DNA from: JAAYCI01 sp964367945
GTDB taxonomy: Bacteria; Bacillota; Clostridia; Oscillospirales; Ruminococcaceae
NCBI GenBank assembly: GCA_964367945.1
Contig: CAYIZZ010000011.1
Coordinates: 1 to 35,170 of the forward strand
Direction: 5' to 3'
Length of the DNA: 35,170 bases
Part shown: positions 24,391 through 34,181 of the stretch, in pieces
How positions within the stretch are numbered: position 1 is the first letter of the stretch
How the letters are laid out: each line of letters opens with the position of its first letter
Translations under genes and position numbers: made by a program
Notes under the pieces: generated by a model
What the model saw: the letters and a program-made list of their open reading frames with translations, nothing else
What the model was told of the DNA's origin: nothing
The model's database searches: none

Positions 24391-27300
24391 CTATATCTTC
24401 ACTTCTTCCTTTAGTGAAAACGACCAAATGCTACACTGCAAAACAGGTACGCCCAACCGTTTTTCCACGGCTGTGCGATATAAGCTAAGTTGAGTTTTAT
24501 ATTTTTCTTTCAGTTCTTGTGCTTTTATGTTTTTATCGGTTTTATAGTCCACAATCTCGGCATAGTCCTTAAACACCAGCACCATATCGGCTATTCCTTG
24601 CACCAAAACTTCCTCTTTTGCCAGTTCTTTCGGCAAGTTTTCTTGCACCTCGGCAGCATGAACCGCCGTGATGAAGTCATACTCTCGCAACACCTCATCT
24701 GCTGTTTTTATCCGTGCATACAGCTCCGAGGCCAAAAACGCACTCACTCCGTTTAAGTCCACCGCTTTTGCTTGCATTTCACTTATATAGCCCTCTTTTT
24801 TCAGCCTATCAAGTTCTTTTTTCGCATCAAGTTTCGCCACTTCGAAATCAGCAAACTGCATAAACGCATGCTGAGCCGTACCTTTTTCTGCTGCCGATAG
24901 CCCGTCTTTATACATAAACGACGGTCGTTTAGGCAAAAAGTCAACGCTTTCGCCCTTGGACAGCGACGATACACTTATTTTTATCGGAACATCCGAAAGC
25001 GCCCGACGTGGCGGTTTTTGCAAGAACACATCGCCCACCGCTTTTTGCAAATCGTCTTTTGGCTCTGCTGTGAAGCAAAACTCTGCTTTTTCCTTTTCTT
25101 CTTCATTTTGACTTTGCAATGTTTTAAGCGATAGCGTAAATCTTCCCTCTTCTTTCCCGGGAATTGACGGTGTAATACCTTGTTGTTTCAAAAACGCAAG
25201 ACCGTCCGAATGCCTTAAAACAGCACTCATCACCCACGTCGCCATATTTTGTGCACCGGCAAGCAAAAACGGCGTAGCAAGTTGTGAGCCACTCGCAGCA
25301 GATGCAATCATCCCTTCGGGGTTTTTATTTGCAAAGCTTACTGTGATGTGTTGCTTTGCACGTGTCAGCGCCACATATAAAAGGCGCATCTCTTCACTTT
25401 TTTCTTCCCTTATCATTTTATTTCTGATGGCCGCCGCTTGCAAGGTGGGATAAAGCATATCGCCCACTCGAAGCAAAATGCCTAATCCAAGCTCTGTATG
25501 CCTTTGCACACGGTCTGCATACCCACTTGTTCTAAAGGTTTTTGCGGCATCACATAGCCACACAAAAGGAAACTCAAGTCCCTTAGACTTGTGGATGGTC
25601 ATCAAGCTGACATGCCCCGGCATTTGCTTTACATCAGGCGCTTGCAGTGTAGCTTTTGAGCTCAGCACACGCACAAATCCTGCAAGCCCGCCACGGCTAC
25701 TGTTCCCAAACTCGGTCGCCCAGCCCAAAAATCGTAGTAAGTTTTCCCGTCTCAGCGTTCCACTTTCCATAGCAGATATTGCCGAAAGATAGCCTGTATT
25801 ATTTAAAAGCTCTTCGCAAAGTCGTCCGATCGAAATCTGTGCAGAAAGTGTTCGATAGTAAGAAAAAGTTTCCAAAAACTCTGCCGACTTTTTGTCTTGC
25901 GACATTGCCAAAGCGCCCCACATTCTTCCTCTTGGCGCATTTGTGCGAATTTTTGCTATTTCGTTTGCTGAAAATCCAAACAGCGGACCCATCATGGTGG
26001 CCGTCAGCATCACATCATCGCCGGGATTATCCAGCGCCGACAACACCGCAATTATCGGAAGCACTTCCGGTGTTTCCAAAACATTCTCGGCATAGTCTGC
26101 CACCAGAGGAATTCCCTCTTTTTCAAACGCCTCCACAAATGCCGGCATCTTGCTTCGTGCCCTCATCAAAATACAAAAATCTTCATAGCGGCAATCTCTT
26201 GTTCCGTCTTTGTCTTCCACTTGTGCTTTTGCCGCCATCATGTCAGAGATTTGTTTCGCTATCAAAGTTGCTTCTTCCGCTGCGCCACCCTCTGTTATAC
26301 TCACCGAAAACCCACCGTTTATCGCATGTTCTCTGCCACAAATAAGGCGCTCGTTTTCATTGTAGTGCACATCGCCCAGCCCGGGACTCATCAAATGTGT
26401 AAACACATGGTTCACGCCGTCTATCACACCGGGTGCACTGCGGAAATTGTGTGACAAGTCAATTACACATGGGTGTTTTTCAATCTCATACGGGTTCCAG
26501 CTTTCCTTTTTTTGCAAAAAGATTTTCGGGTTAGCCTTGCGGAAACTATATATACTTTGCTTTATATCGCCCACATAAAACAGATTCTCGCCACCGGGCA
26601 TGGCAAGGCTTTCATACAGTGTACTTTGTAGCTCGTTTGTGTCTTGATACTCATCCACAAACACCTGCGCATAATGCATTTTATCGGCAAGTTTTGTGCG
26701 ATTTCCGTTTTCATCTTGTAACAACTTCAGTGCCAAATGTTCAAAATCAGTGTGATCCAGCGCTTTTTCTTCAAGTTTAGCCTTGAAGTATTTTTCACGA
26801 AACAATATAGCCGCACGACAAAGCGCCTTCACTTTCACAGCCGCATTTTTTGTGTCTTCCACAAACTGCTCTTCTGTGCACACAAATCCATATTTTTTTA
26901 TCTCGTTTTCTAAAATTTTAGACTTGATAACGTTTCTAATATATTTAATTTCGTTTTTAGCGTCGTCTTCACCTTTTACAGGTGCCAAACGCATTGGTTT
27001 ATAATTGCCGATTAGCTGCCTGGCTTTATCCCATTCGCCGTTTTGCAAGGCTTTTTTTGTTTCTCCAAACGCTTCCAGGTCATGCTCCATCGCCGGCATG
27101 TACGCATCAAGCGCCGGTGCAAAGTTTATCACTTTTATACCTTCATTCAGCAAGTCCATTATCTCTGTCAGCGCTTCATTTATGTGCTCTATCATCTCGC
27201 GTCCCCACACACTTTTACTTAGTGGTAGGGTCTCGTCGTACATCGCCGCAAACTTCTCTAGCCACTGCTCGGGATGCGGCAGTGTATCCACTTCACGTGC

Positions 27301-27834
27301 TAATTCCCACACTGCTGTTTCCGCCACTGTATCGCTTCGTGCCCTGTCATACTGCGCTGCAAAATCCGCAAAATCCGCATCTGCGTACATTTCTTCCATC
27401 GTTTGGCTCAGCGCCGTCTGACGCAAAGCCTCCAGCGTAGCATCGTCGCCCACCGCAATATCAGGCGGCAAAAAAAGTAGCATGAAATTATCACGTACCA
27501 GCTTTTGACAAAACGCATCTATCGTTCCGATAAACGCCCTGCGCAGCTGCAAGCGTTGCTTGCGTAGAAACTTTGCCTGTGCCGGCGATTGTCTTATGGC
27601 TTCATCCAGCCTCTTTGCAATACGTGCACGCAGTTCAGCCGCAGCGGCATTTGTGAAGGTGAGTATCAAAAGAAGGCTTGCATCCACAGGATCATTTTCG
27701 CGCGTGATTAAACGAACGGCACGCTCCACCAGCACCGCTGTTTTTCCGCTTCCTGCCGCCGCACTAACCAGCACTGCACCGCCTTCATCGGAAATGGCAT
27801 TGCTTTGTGGTTGTGTCCACATTGGCTTTTTCAT
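24391..27834 (-). CDS. addA: ATP-dependent helicase/nuclease subunit A
   Basis: The 1147-residue subunit of AddAB combines a 3'-5' UvrD-type helicase with a RecB-type nuclease and resects double-strand breaks for RecA. Helicase motifs appear in order: Walker A AAAGSGKT (25-32), VDEYQDTNELQ, VGDIKQSIYSFR, LSHNFRSAPGVID, MTIHKSKGLEFPFVWLCD and LLYVALTRAKQ. The C-terminal nuclease has QGIADMVLVF and EIVDYKTDKN (about 1090-1100) with the metal-binding Asp and catalytic Lys. The ATG follows GAGAGG by 8 bases and lies 64 bases after addB, the usual addB-addA order. Confidence 0.97.
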   Translation of the reverse strand: MKKPMWTQPQSNAISDEGGAVLVSAAAGSGKTAVLVERAVRLITRENDPVDASLLLILTFTNAAAAELRARIAKRLDEAIRQSPAQAKFLRKQRLQLRRAFIGTIDAFCQKLVRDNFMLLFLPPDIAVGDDATLEALRQTALSQTMEEMYADADFADFAAQYDRARSDTVAETAVWELAREVDTLPHPEQWLEKFAAMYDETLPLSKSVWGREMIEHINEALTEIMDLLNEGIKVINFAPALDAYMPAMEHDLEAFGETKKALQNGEWDKARQLIGNYKPMRLAPVKGEDDAKNEIKYIRNVIKSKILENEIKKYGFVCTEEQFVEDTKNAAVKVKALCRAAILFREKYFKAKLEEKALDHTDFEHLALKLLQDENGNRTKLADKMHYAQVFVDEYQDTNELQSTLYESLAMPGGENLFYVGDIKQSIYSFRKANPKIFLQKKESWNPYEIEKHPCVIDLSHNFRSAPGVIDGVNHVFTHLMSPGLGDVHYNENERLICGREHAINGGFSVSITEGGAAEEATLIAKQISDMMAAKAQVEDKDGTRDCRYEDFCILMRARSKMPAFVEAFEKEGIPLVADYAENVLETPEVLPIIAVLSALDNPGDDVMLTATMMGPLFGFSANEIAKIRTNAPRGRMWGALAMSQDKKSAEFLETFSYYRTLSAQISIGRLCEELLNNTGYLSAISAMESGTLRRENLLRFLGWATEFGNSSRGGLAGFVRVLSSKATLQAPDVKQMPGHVSLMTIHKSKGLEFPFVWLCDAAKTFRTSGYADRVQRHTELGLGILLRVGDMLYPTLQAAAIRNKMIREEKSEEMRLLYVALTRAKQHITVSFANKNPEGMIASAASGSQLATPFLLAGAQNMATWVMSAVLRHSDGLAFLKQQGITPSIPGKEEGRFTLSLKTLQSQNEEEKEKAEFCFTAEPKDDLQKAVGDVFLQKPPRRALSDVPIKISVSSLSKGESVDFLPKRPSFMYKDGLSAAEKGTAQHAFMQFADFEVAKLDAKKELDRLKKEGYISEMQAKAVDLNGVSAFLASELYARIKTADEVLREYDFITAVHAAEVQENLPKELAKEEVLVQGIADMVLVFKDYAEIVDYKTDKNIKAQELKEKYKTQLSLYRTAVEKRLGVPVLQCSIWSFSLKEEVKI

Positions 27835-27898
27835 GCAAAATACCTCTCTTTTACACTCAACATATTCTACCTACCGCACCGCTCAAAAAATTTTTATG

Positions 27899-30800
27899 CT
27901 ACGAAAAAACAGGCACAGCCAATTGTCTTTCGTTCACTCCATCTTCATGGCGACACACCACACGATATGAGCAAAATCTACAGTCTCGTTTGTCTTTATT
28001 CACCAGCGGCTTTGCTGCAAAATCACCTTTATACACGCCGTCCGCCATTTCTTTCAGCAGCTCTTCCACCCGCTGCTGTATCCATTCAAACTCTGTATCC
28101 TCGACAAGTTTCAGCCCTTTGCCGGATTTTGGCTCGTCTTTTTTCCACGACAAACGATAAATAGAGCCATCTTTCACGCCATCCAGCGCATCCAACACTT
28201 TGCTGTCTTTCAGCAGAAAACCTGTCAGTTCAAATCCTTTCTTGGCTTCCTTGCCACTTTCTGCCACTGTTGGCGACGGATCTGCCGCCAAGTAAAGCAC
28301 ACCCGCAGGCAAGGCGTCGGGATACCTATTTTGAGCATTTTTACACAGGATATCCATGTATATCATCATTTGCGCGTTTATACCGCTATATATTTCTTGC
28401 ATATCCAAGGTTTTGTTTCCTGTTTTGTAGTCTATAATGCACAAATACGCTTTACCGTCTTTTTTCAGCACATCCACCCTATCCACTTTACCTATCAAGC
28501 TCAGCTTATTCCCTAGATTTGTGGTTATTGTCATGGCGGGCACACTGTTGTCATCCATGCCTATGCCCAGCTCCAGCGCATCTGTCTTGAACTCACTTTG
28601 CGCCGCCACATCACGCATAAAACACACCAGTTCCATGGTGGTTTTTGTTATTTGCAAAAGCTTAAACATAGTTCGTTTTGTGTCGTCTTGCAGTCCATTT
28701 TCGATAATTTCAGCACTGTATTTTTCCACAGATTCTCTTATCTCAGCATCTGTATATTTTGCAAAATCATCCCCGGCTTCCAGTAGGACTTTTTCCAAAA
28801 TATAATGAACTAAACTGCCGCTTTCCATTGGGCTCACCTCGGCCTTTCGCCTCGGTGTCACGCGCAAAACACGCTCAAGAAAATATGCAAACTTGCAAGA
28901 AAAATACCTTTCCACCCTGCTCGCTGAAAGGCTGATGTTTTCGCCTATCAGTGCCTTTATTATATCTTTATCGGTGATTGAAAACTCCCCTTGATTATCC
29001 ACACTTTGCAAAAGGCTTAACTGCCGCTGTGTTTCATCATCTTTTGTGTTTTCCAAAGCTTTATATAATGTAGCGGCAAGTGGTGTGTTCCTGCGATATT
29101 CCTCTGCCAGCAAGTCATACGCCGCCGCTTTTGTTGCCGCCATGTCTTGTTCTTGCATCTGCAATTTCGGTGGTTGCAAGGCTTTCAAAACCGGCTCAAT
29201 GTTTGCGCTATACTCCTGCGCCATACCTGCTTTACGCTTTGGATAGCTGATAAACATTCCTGTGCGTGGGGTACACATTGCTTTGTAAAAAAACATTTCT
29301 TCCAGCATATTTCGATTTTCAAAGCTTCCCGGCATTTCAATCCCATTTTGCACCAGTTTGTCTCGGTCGTCATGATTCAAAAGGCCGCTGTAGCCCACTT
29401 CCATAGGAAACTCGCCCTCGCACACACCCACTACAAAACAATATTCAGGGCCTGCCAGGCGCATCCTGTCCGCACTTGTTACTATGACACTTTCCATAGT
29501 TTGCGGTGCACGTCCAAACTCTGTGGTGCGCACCAAAAGTAAAAACAGCTCATCATATTCCTCGATACGCATTTGTGTGTTTTGCATTAGGCCTGCCATT
29601 TCATCAAGTAGCTCCATGGCTAAGTCATAGGCCCTGCGTGCATTTTCAGCGTGTATTACATCCCCGTTTTTTTCAAGGTTTTGCACTTGCGCTTTTATAT
29701 GTTCCGCACCTGAAAACGCATCCAGTAAGAGGTATATCTCTTTTGATAATTCACTTGCCGGCTTGCCTTTTGCCCTTTGCGAAAATTTTTCTATTTTCGG
29801 CATCAGTTCTATTCGTGCCGCCTGCGCCATGTCTCTTTGTTCTTTGGCTTCCTTAGTTGTTTCCGATAATAGCCCCTCTGTGTCTTTGTCAAATCCATTC
29901 CGCCAGTCATCTGCTTTAGGTTGCCATGTGAACACATAGTTTTCAAGCGCTATCATGCTGTCTGCAGATATACCGCAAAGGCCTGTCTTCGCCAGCGCCA
30001 ATATTCCGGCCGAAGAAATCCCGCCTTTTAATATCGCCAGCGCCGCCCTGATAAATGCTATGGCAGCGGTGTGTTCCACTGTTTCTGCTGCGTCCATAAA
30101 ATGCGGAATATCATACAGCGCAAACTGACGCCGTACCACTTGCTTGTACATGCCCACATCACGGCAAACAAGCGCCATATCACTATACGACACTCCACAT
30201 CGTGCCAGCTGATACATCTTAGCTGCCACAAGGCGAATTTCCTCCCACTCATTTTCTGCACACGTGAAATAAACACCCGCATCTTGTGATGGCGTGTTCT
30301 CTATAGATGTTATTTTTTCTTCGCTTGCGGCAGCTATATTGCATAACTCTGCCAAAGCTTTTGTTTTCGCTCTATGGTTTTGGCACAGTATCAGCGGCTC
30401 ACTTATCTCAACTGCTTTATCCTCGGCAATTTGATTCAGCCTGAAAGCCGCCTTATACACCGGCATAAACATCGATATTTCTTCTTTTTTTCGCTCATAC
30501 ATCCCGTCACAGCACAATGCCACACACAACTCTTCACACATTGTCATGACAGTGCTCAGCATCAAATATTCTGGCGCTGTAAAACCATCAAAGCCATCCA
30601 CAAAGCAAGCTGTTTCTTCAAAAAAAGATTCCTGTGCTGTTTGCGATGCCATTTGCAACAAGTCGTCAGGGTCCATAACGCTATTTTCTATTTCTGCCTC
30701 ATACGCCTCGTACACAAGCGCTATTTCCATCAGTTTATCGTCTTTTTCTCGTCTTGCAATTTCACGCAACTGCGCCGGAGTGGCACCTGCTGTTTTCAGT

Positions 30801-31174
30801 TCCAGCAAAGTGTTTGCACACATTTCGCAAAATGTTGTCCTGCGAAGCTGGCGTGCAAATCCCGGCAAACTATCTGCCACTGCAGAAAGTGCCCTGTGCA
30901 CATATACCACCCTGCCGGCATCACTAAGCAAACGCACATGCGCGTTACCACTATGCCGCAAAATACGCTCGGAAAGCGTGCGAAAACTAAGCACCTGCAC
31001 AAATGCTTTTTGCTTTTCTTGCAGCGCATCATATACCATCTGTTCCGCCGAAGAGGAAAACTGATCCGGCACTAAAAAAATGCTTTTTTTGTTTTTGTCG
31101 GCACGCCGAACCATCTCGTTTAGCACATGTGTGGTTTTCCCTGTGCCTGCAAGACCCATCACAAAGCTTAGCAT
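27899..31174 (-). CDS. addB: ATP-dependent helicase/nuclease subunit B
   Basis: This 1091-residue partner of AddA has an N-terminal Walker A GLAGTGKT (7-14), a degenerate helicase body used for Chi recognition in the family, and a C-terminal RecB-type nuclease (CIIDYKTGNKT near residue 915). The four iron-sulfur cysteines are present: one in YFSCKFAYFL (about 760) and three in DCRFCSYRVVC near the end. These clamp the nuclease domain on duplex DNA. The ATG has AGGAGG at a short 4-base spacer, and the gene follows tcdA by 25 bases. Confidence 0.96.
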   Translation of the reverse strand: MLSFVMGLAGTGKTTHVLNEMVRRADKNKKSIFLVPDQFSSSAEQMVYDALQEKQKAFVQVLSFRTLSERILRHSGNAHVRLLSDAGRVVYVHRALSAVADSLPGFARQLRRTTFCEMCANTLLELKTAGATPAQLREIARREKDDKLMEIALVYEAYEAEIENSVMDPDDLLQMASQTAQESFFEETACFVDGFDGFTAPEYLMLSTVMTMCEELCVALCCDGMYERKKEEISMFMPVYKAAFRLNQIAEDKAVEISEPLILCQNHRAKTKALAELCNIAAASEEKITSIENTPSQDAGVYFTCAENEWEEIRLVAAKMYQLARCGVSYSDMALVCRDVGMYKQVVRRQFALYDIPHFMDAAETVEHTAAIAFIRAALAILKGGISSAGILALAKTGLCGISADSMIALENYVFTWQPKADDWRNGFDKDTEGLLSETTKEAKEQRDMAQAARIELMPKIEKFSQRAKGKPASELSKEIYLLLDAFSGAEHIKAQVQNLEKNGDVIHAENARRAYDLAMELLDEMAGLMQNTQMRIEEYDELFLLLVRTTEFGRAPQTMESVIVTSADRMRLAGPEYCFVVGVCEGEFPMEVGYSGLLNHDDRDKLVQNGIEMPGSFENRNMLEEMFFYKAMCTPRTGMFISYPKRKAGMAQEYSANIEPVLKALQPPKLQMQEQDMAATKAAAYDLLAEEYRRNTPLAATLYKALENTKDDETQRQLSLLQSVDNQGEFSITDKDIIKALIGENISLSASRVERYFSCKFAYFLERVLRVTPRRKAEVSPMESGSLVHYILEKVLLEAGDDFAKYTDAEIRESVEKYSAEIIENGLQDDTKRTMFKLLQITKTTMELVCFMRDVAAQSEFKTDALELGIGMDDNSVPAMTITTNLGNKLSLIGKVDRVDVLKKDGKAYLCIIDYKTGNKTLDMQEIYSGINAQMMIYMDILCKNAQNRYPDALPAGVLYLAADPSPTVAESGKEAKKGFELTGFLLKDSKVLDALDGVKDGSIYRLSWKKDEPKSGKGLKLVEDTEFEWIQQRVEELLKEMADGVYKGDFAAKPLVNKDKRDCRFCSYRVVCRHEDGVNERQLAVPVFS

Positions 31175-31199
31175 AGGCCCTCCTAAAACTAATATCTTT

Positions 31200-31940
31200 T
31201 TATATCAAAGGCAACAAATCATGCTTTTCCAATATTTTTCTTATCACATGTCCTGCCAGCACCAACCCAGCAGCACCCGGCACAAAACTTATACTGCCGG
31301 GGATATCTCTACGGGTTTCTCTTTCTTCATCTTGTGGCAGTTTTTGCACATTAGAAAGAGGCGGCTCTTGTGTGTATACCACCTCTACTCCAAAAATATT
31401 ACGTTTTTTCAGTTCTTTTCGCATTATACGAGCCAGTGGACACATGCTGGTTTTAGTGATATCCACCACAGAAAAACCCTCACCGTTAAGCTTGTTTCCT
31501 GTTCCCATTGCGCTGATTACCGGTACACCGGCTTTTTTTGCCCGTGTGATAATCTCCAGCTTTGCGCTGACGGTGTCTATCGCATCTATCACATAATCAT
31601 ATTTATCCAGTGGATATTCATCGGCATTTTGTGGCAGATAAAATACCTCGTGCTCTGTCACTGTGCACAAGGGATTTATATCTTTTATTCTGTTTGCCAT
31701 TACTTTTACTTTAGGCATACCAATGGTGGATTGCAGTGCAATAATTTGACGGTTCAGGTTACTTTCCGCCACTTTATCATTATCAAATATATCAATCTTG
31801 CCAACGCCTGCACGAACCAAAGCCTCGCAGACATATCCACCCACGCCGCCTACACCAAACACCGCTATATGTTTTCCAAACAGTAACTCCACCCCATCTT
31901 GTCCCACCAGCATAGCTGTGCGCGAGACGTCCACCTTCAC
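31200..31940 (-). CDS. tcdA: tRNA threonylcarbamoyladenosine dehydratase
   Basis: The 246-residue ThiF/E1-like protein cyclises t6A at tRNA position 37 to ct6A using ATP. It begins SRTAMLVGQDGVELL, followed by the nucleotide-binding GVGGVGGYVCEALVRAG (about 29-45), the DNDKVAESNLNRQ segment with the E1-type Arg, and DYVIDAIDTVSAKLEI. A cysteine in TSMCPLARIMRKEL and the late PGAAGLVLAGHVI are typical of TcdA. The start is GTG at 31940 with AAGGGG 4 bases upstream; a second in-frame GTG two codons later is also possible. It lies 31 bases after the GH13-like gene. Confidence 0.94.
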   Translation of the reverse strand: MKVDVSRTAMLVGQDGVELLFGKHIAVFGVGGVGGYVCEALVRAGVGKIDIFDNDKVAESNLNRQIIALQSTIGMPKVKVMANRIKDINPLCTVTEHEVFYLPQNADEYPLDKYDYVIDAIDTVSAKLEIITRAKKAGVPVISAMGTGNKLNGEGFSVVDITKTSMCPLARIMRKELKKRNIFGVEVVYTQEPPLSNVQKLPQDEERETRRDIPGSISFVPGAAGLVLAGHVIRKILEKHDLLPLI

Positions 31941-31971
31941 TTCACCCCTTTAAATTTATTATGCTATATTC

Positions 31972-33822
31972 TTACTCACATTTATATAAATTAGCCTCAT
32001 ATGGTCTCAACGTTTTTCCTTGGTTGTCATAGTTTGAAATCCATAATTTCTGTGATTTCAAAATAAGACTTGGGCGAATAACTTCTTTTTCTGTCAAGTT
32101 CATTTCCACATACCATTTTTCGCCTTCATAAATTCTAAAATAACAAAATAGCTTCTTGTTTTTAGTGAAAACAGGATTGAAACTTCCATGCGTCATGCAT
32201 AAAGATTCTCTGCGCAATGCAATCAATTTTTTATAGTGACTAAAAACCGACAACTTATCTTCTGCTTGCGCCGCAACATTCAGATGATCTGCACCCTCCA
32301 GCATATGTGCCCAAGGTGACGCTCCTGTGAAGCCTGCTTTTGGGCCAGCATCCCAAGGCATCGGCAACTGAGTATGCTCGGCAAGATGTGGAAAAACATA
32401 GTTCCACGCCACTTTCATATCCAGCGTTTCTTCCAGCGTATCGGAATAATATTGTTTTGATGTTGTATTCCACAGTCTCTCTTGAGAATACTCCCTCGCA
32501 TTTGGCAGGCCCAGCTCTTGACCTTGATAGATAATAGGTGTTCCACGCAGTGTCAAAAGCCATGTAGACAACAGCTTTGCCAAAACACCACGGTATAACG
32601 CACCAACACCTATTCTGCTTATCATACGTGCAGTGCGTGGCCCCTCAAAAAGTATAGGCATCCATTCTTTGCTCGCAAAATCACTTTGCCAGTTAATATA
32701 ATACTCTTTTAAATCAGACAGTTTTATTGTTCCTGCTTCTGCCTCTTGATATTTTTTGGTTTCCAAAGGTCCGTAATCTATCACCATGTCAAGTTCGTCT
32801 TTAGTATCAGATGTTATCGACTTTGCCATAGCTTGGCCAATATTAAGCGCTTTACCGCTAAGCATCACCGAAGGACCTGCTGCCGCTCGCAACTCGCGCA
32901 AATATTCATGCATTTTAGGCCCATAAGTGAATTTTTCCGACCCACAAGTTCCCTTTGTATTATAGCACAGTAAACCATTATTATAATCACTTTTGCTCAA
33001 TTTTGTGATATGCTCAAAGCAAAATCCGTCCACACCCATATTTGCCCAAAACTTTATTATCTCTGTCATCTTGCCACGTAGCTCAGGATTGTCCCAATCT
33101 AAATCCATCTGCCCAATTCCGCCCAGCTGCAACACCCATGCCGACACATGCGGTAGCCATTCCCACACACTAATCCCTTGATCTCTGCTCCAGTTATTTG
33201 GCGGGTTCTCGGCCGTACCCGGCTTCATGATATAATATCCAAATTGCTTTTCTTTTTCTAGCTGTGAAAACCATTTGTGCTGTTTTGAGGTAGAGCCTAT
33301 ATCAAAGCTCATCATCACTTTGATGTTGCGTGCATGCGCTTGACTTAGCAGTTCTTTAAAGTCATCTATGTCGCCGTTGACTCCAAACACTTTTTTATAG
33401 TTTCTCACCGCAAAATTTTCGTCTATATCCATCACCGGTGTAAGCCATAAAGTATTCACGCCAAGGCGCTCGATGTAAGGCAGTCTACGTGTCACGCCAC
33501 CTATATCGCCTATGCCATCATGGTTAGAGTCCATAAACGAAGGTAAAAAAATGTGATATATCACGCTTTCCTTCCACCATGCTTTTCTTTTTTGCGTGAT
33601 AGCAACAGGCTCCTCTGTGTAACGTGAGGCCACTTCAAGTAGCATATCGCAAAAACCTTCACCCACCATCGCATCCAGTTTATAAAGTGGTTTGTTTGCA
33701 ATCCACGGTTGATTTATCCAGCGTTCTTTTTTTTCAATTTTTCGCAACATACCACTCAGCACCTCGTGGCCTACCGGGTGCTTCCAAGCATCTTTTATTT
33801 TGCTTTGACGTGTGAGTAGCAT
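31972..33822 (-). CDS. GH13 alpha-glucosidase-fold protein lacking the catalytic residues (pseudoenzyme)
   Basis: The 616-residue protein aligns through its length with oligo-1,6-glucosidase-type GH13 enzymes: WWKESVIYHIFLPSFMDSN, GDIGGVTRRLPYIERLGV, GTPIIYQGQELGL, PMPWD-x-GPKAGFTG and HYKKLIALRRE. Every active-site position I can align is changed. The nucleophile region GFRxD reads GFCFE (C268, E270), the acid/base Glu region reads SGKAL (K324), and the NHDQPR region reads GPRTAR (P395, R396). The DxxxNH region reads SFDIGS (S172, G176, S177), and GYDIxDY reads FAVRNY. About 85 extra residues precede the barrel. There is no signal peptide, so it is probably cytoplasmic. ATG 33822 follows AAGGAG by 6 bases. 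Its function is unknown; binding or regulation is more likely than hydrolysis. Confidence 0.85.
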   Translation of the reverse strand: MLLTRQSKIKDAWKHPVGHEVLSGMLRKIEKKERWINQPWIANKPLYKLDAMVGEGFCDMLLEVASRYTEEPVAITQKRKAWWKESVIYHIFLPSFMDSNHDGIGDIGGVTRRLPYIERLGVNTLWLTPVMDIDENFAVRNYKKVFGVNGDIDDFKELLSQAHARNIKVMMSFDIGSTSKQHKWFSQLEKEKQFGYYIMKPGTAENPPNNWSRDQGISVWEWLPHVSAWVLQLGGIGQMDLDWDNPELRGKMTEIIKFWANMGVDGFCFEHITKLSKSDYNNGLLCYNTKGTCGSEKFTYGPKMHEYLRELRAAAGPSVMLSGKALNIGQAMAKSITSDTKDELDMVIDYGPLETKKYQEAEAGTIKLSDLKEYYINWQSDFASKEWMPILFEGPRTARMISRIGVGALYRGVLAKLLSTWLLTLRGTPIIYQGQELGLPNAREYSQERLWNTTSKQYYSDTLEETLDMKVAWNYVFPHLAEHTQLPMPWDAGPKAGFTGASPWAHMLEGADHLNVAAQAEDKLSVFSHYKKLIALRRESLCMTHGSFNPVFTKNKKLFCYFRIYEGEKWYVEMNLTEKEVIRPSLILKSQKLWISNYDNQGKTLRPYEANLYKCE

Positions 33823-34124
33823 TTTTGTCTCCTTCATTTTCAGATATACATCTTACATGTAATCCCAGCTCATCTTTTGCAATAACCCATTTCTGAAATT
33901 TACACAAAGTGATTAGCCAATACCGTCTTGGTATGCCATGAAAATGACGAATTTCTATGTTGAAATGACAAGCTTTTTAAAAATTATTTCATATCATTCT
34001 TGTATATATAAATTATAAAGCACAAATATGAAAAAATATACCTATTTTTCTATATATTGAACGAAAATTGTGTCAATTCCGCTAACAATTTCTACTTTCT
34101 TGTCATCAACCATCATATCACCGT
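33823..34124 (-). other. AT-rich intergenic region upstream of the GH13-like gene, with a candidate promoter
   Basis: No gene is seen in these roughly 300 bases. On the minus strand TTGACA (34076-34071), 16 bases and TATAGA (34054-34049) form a plausible promoter, which would give a leader of about 220 nt. The stretch 33985-34060 is very AT-rich. ATACC and GGTAT around 33922-33936 form only a weak 5-bp inverted repeat. No catabolite-control site was recognised. Confidence 0.5.
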
Positions 34125-34163
34125 AAAAAAAGCAAGTAAGGCCAATATTCGCCTTACTTGCTT
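34125..34163 (-). terminator. Strong terminator of the penicillin-binding protein gene
   Basis: A perfect 13-bp stem (34130-34142 with 34151-34163, arm AAGCAAGTAAGGC) with an 8-base loop is followed on the minus strand by a T tract. It starts 19 bases after the PBP stop codon. T-rich sequence on the other side may allow some activity in both directions. Confidence 0.93.
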
Positions 34164-34181
34164 TAATTTTAAATCAATCTA

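Noticed and set aside
30374..31075. Plus-strand open frame of 233 codons opposite addB
   Set aside because: Shadow of addB; no convincing ribosome binding site, domain or composition of its own.
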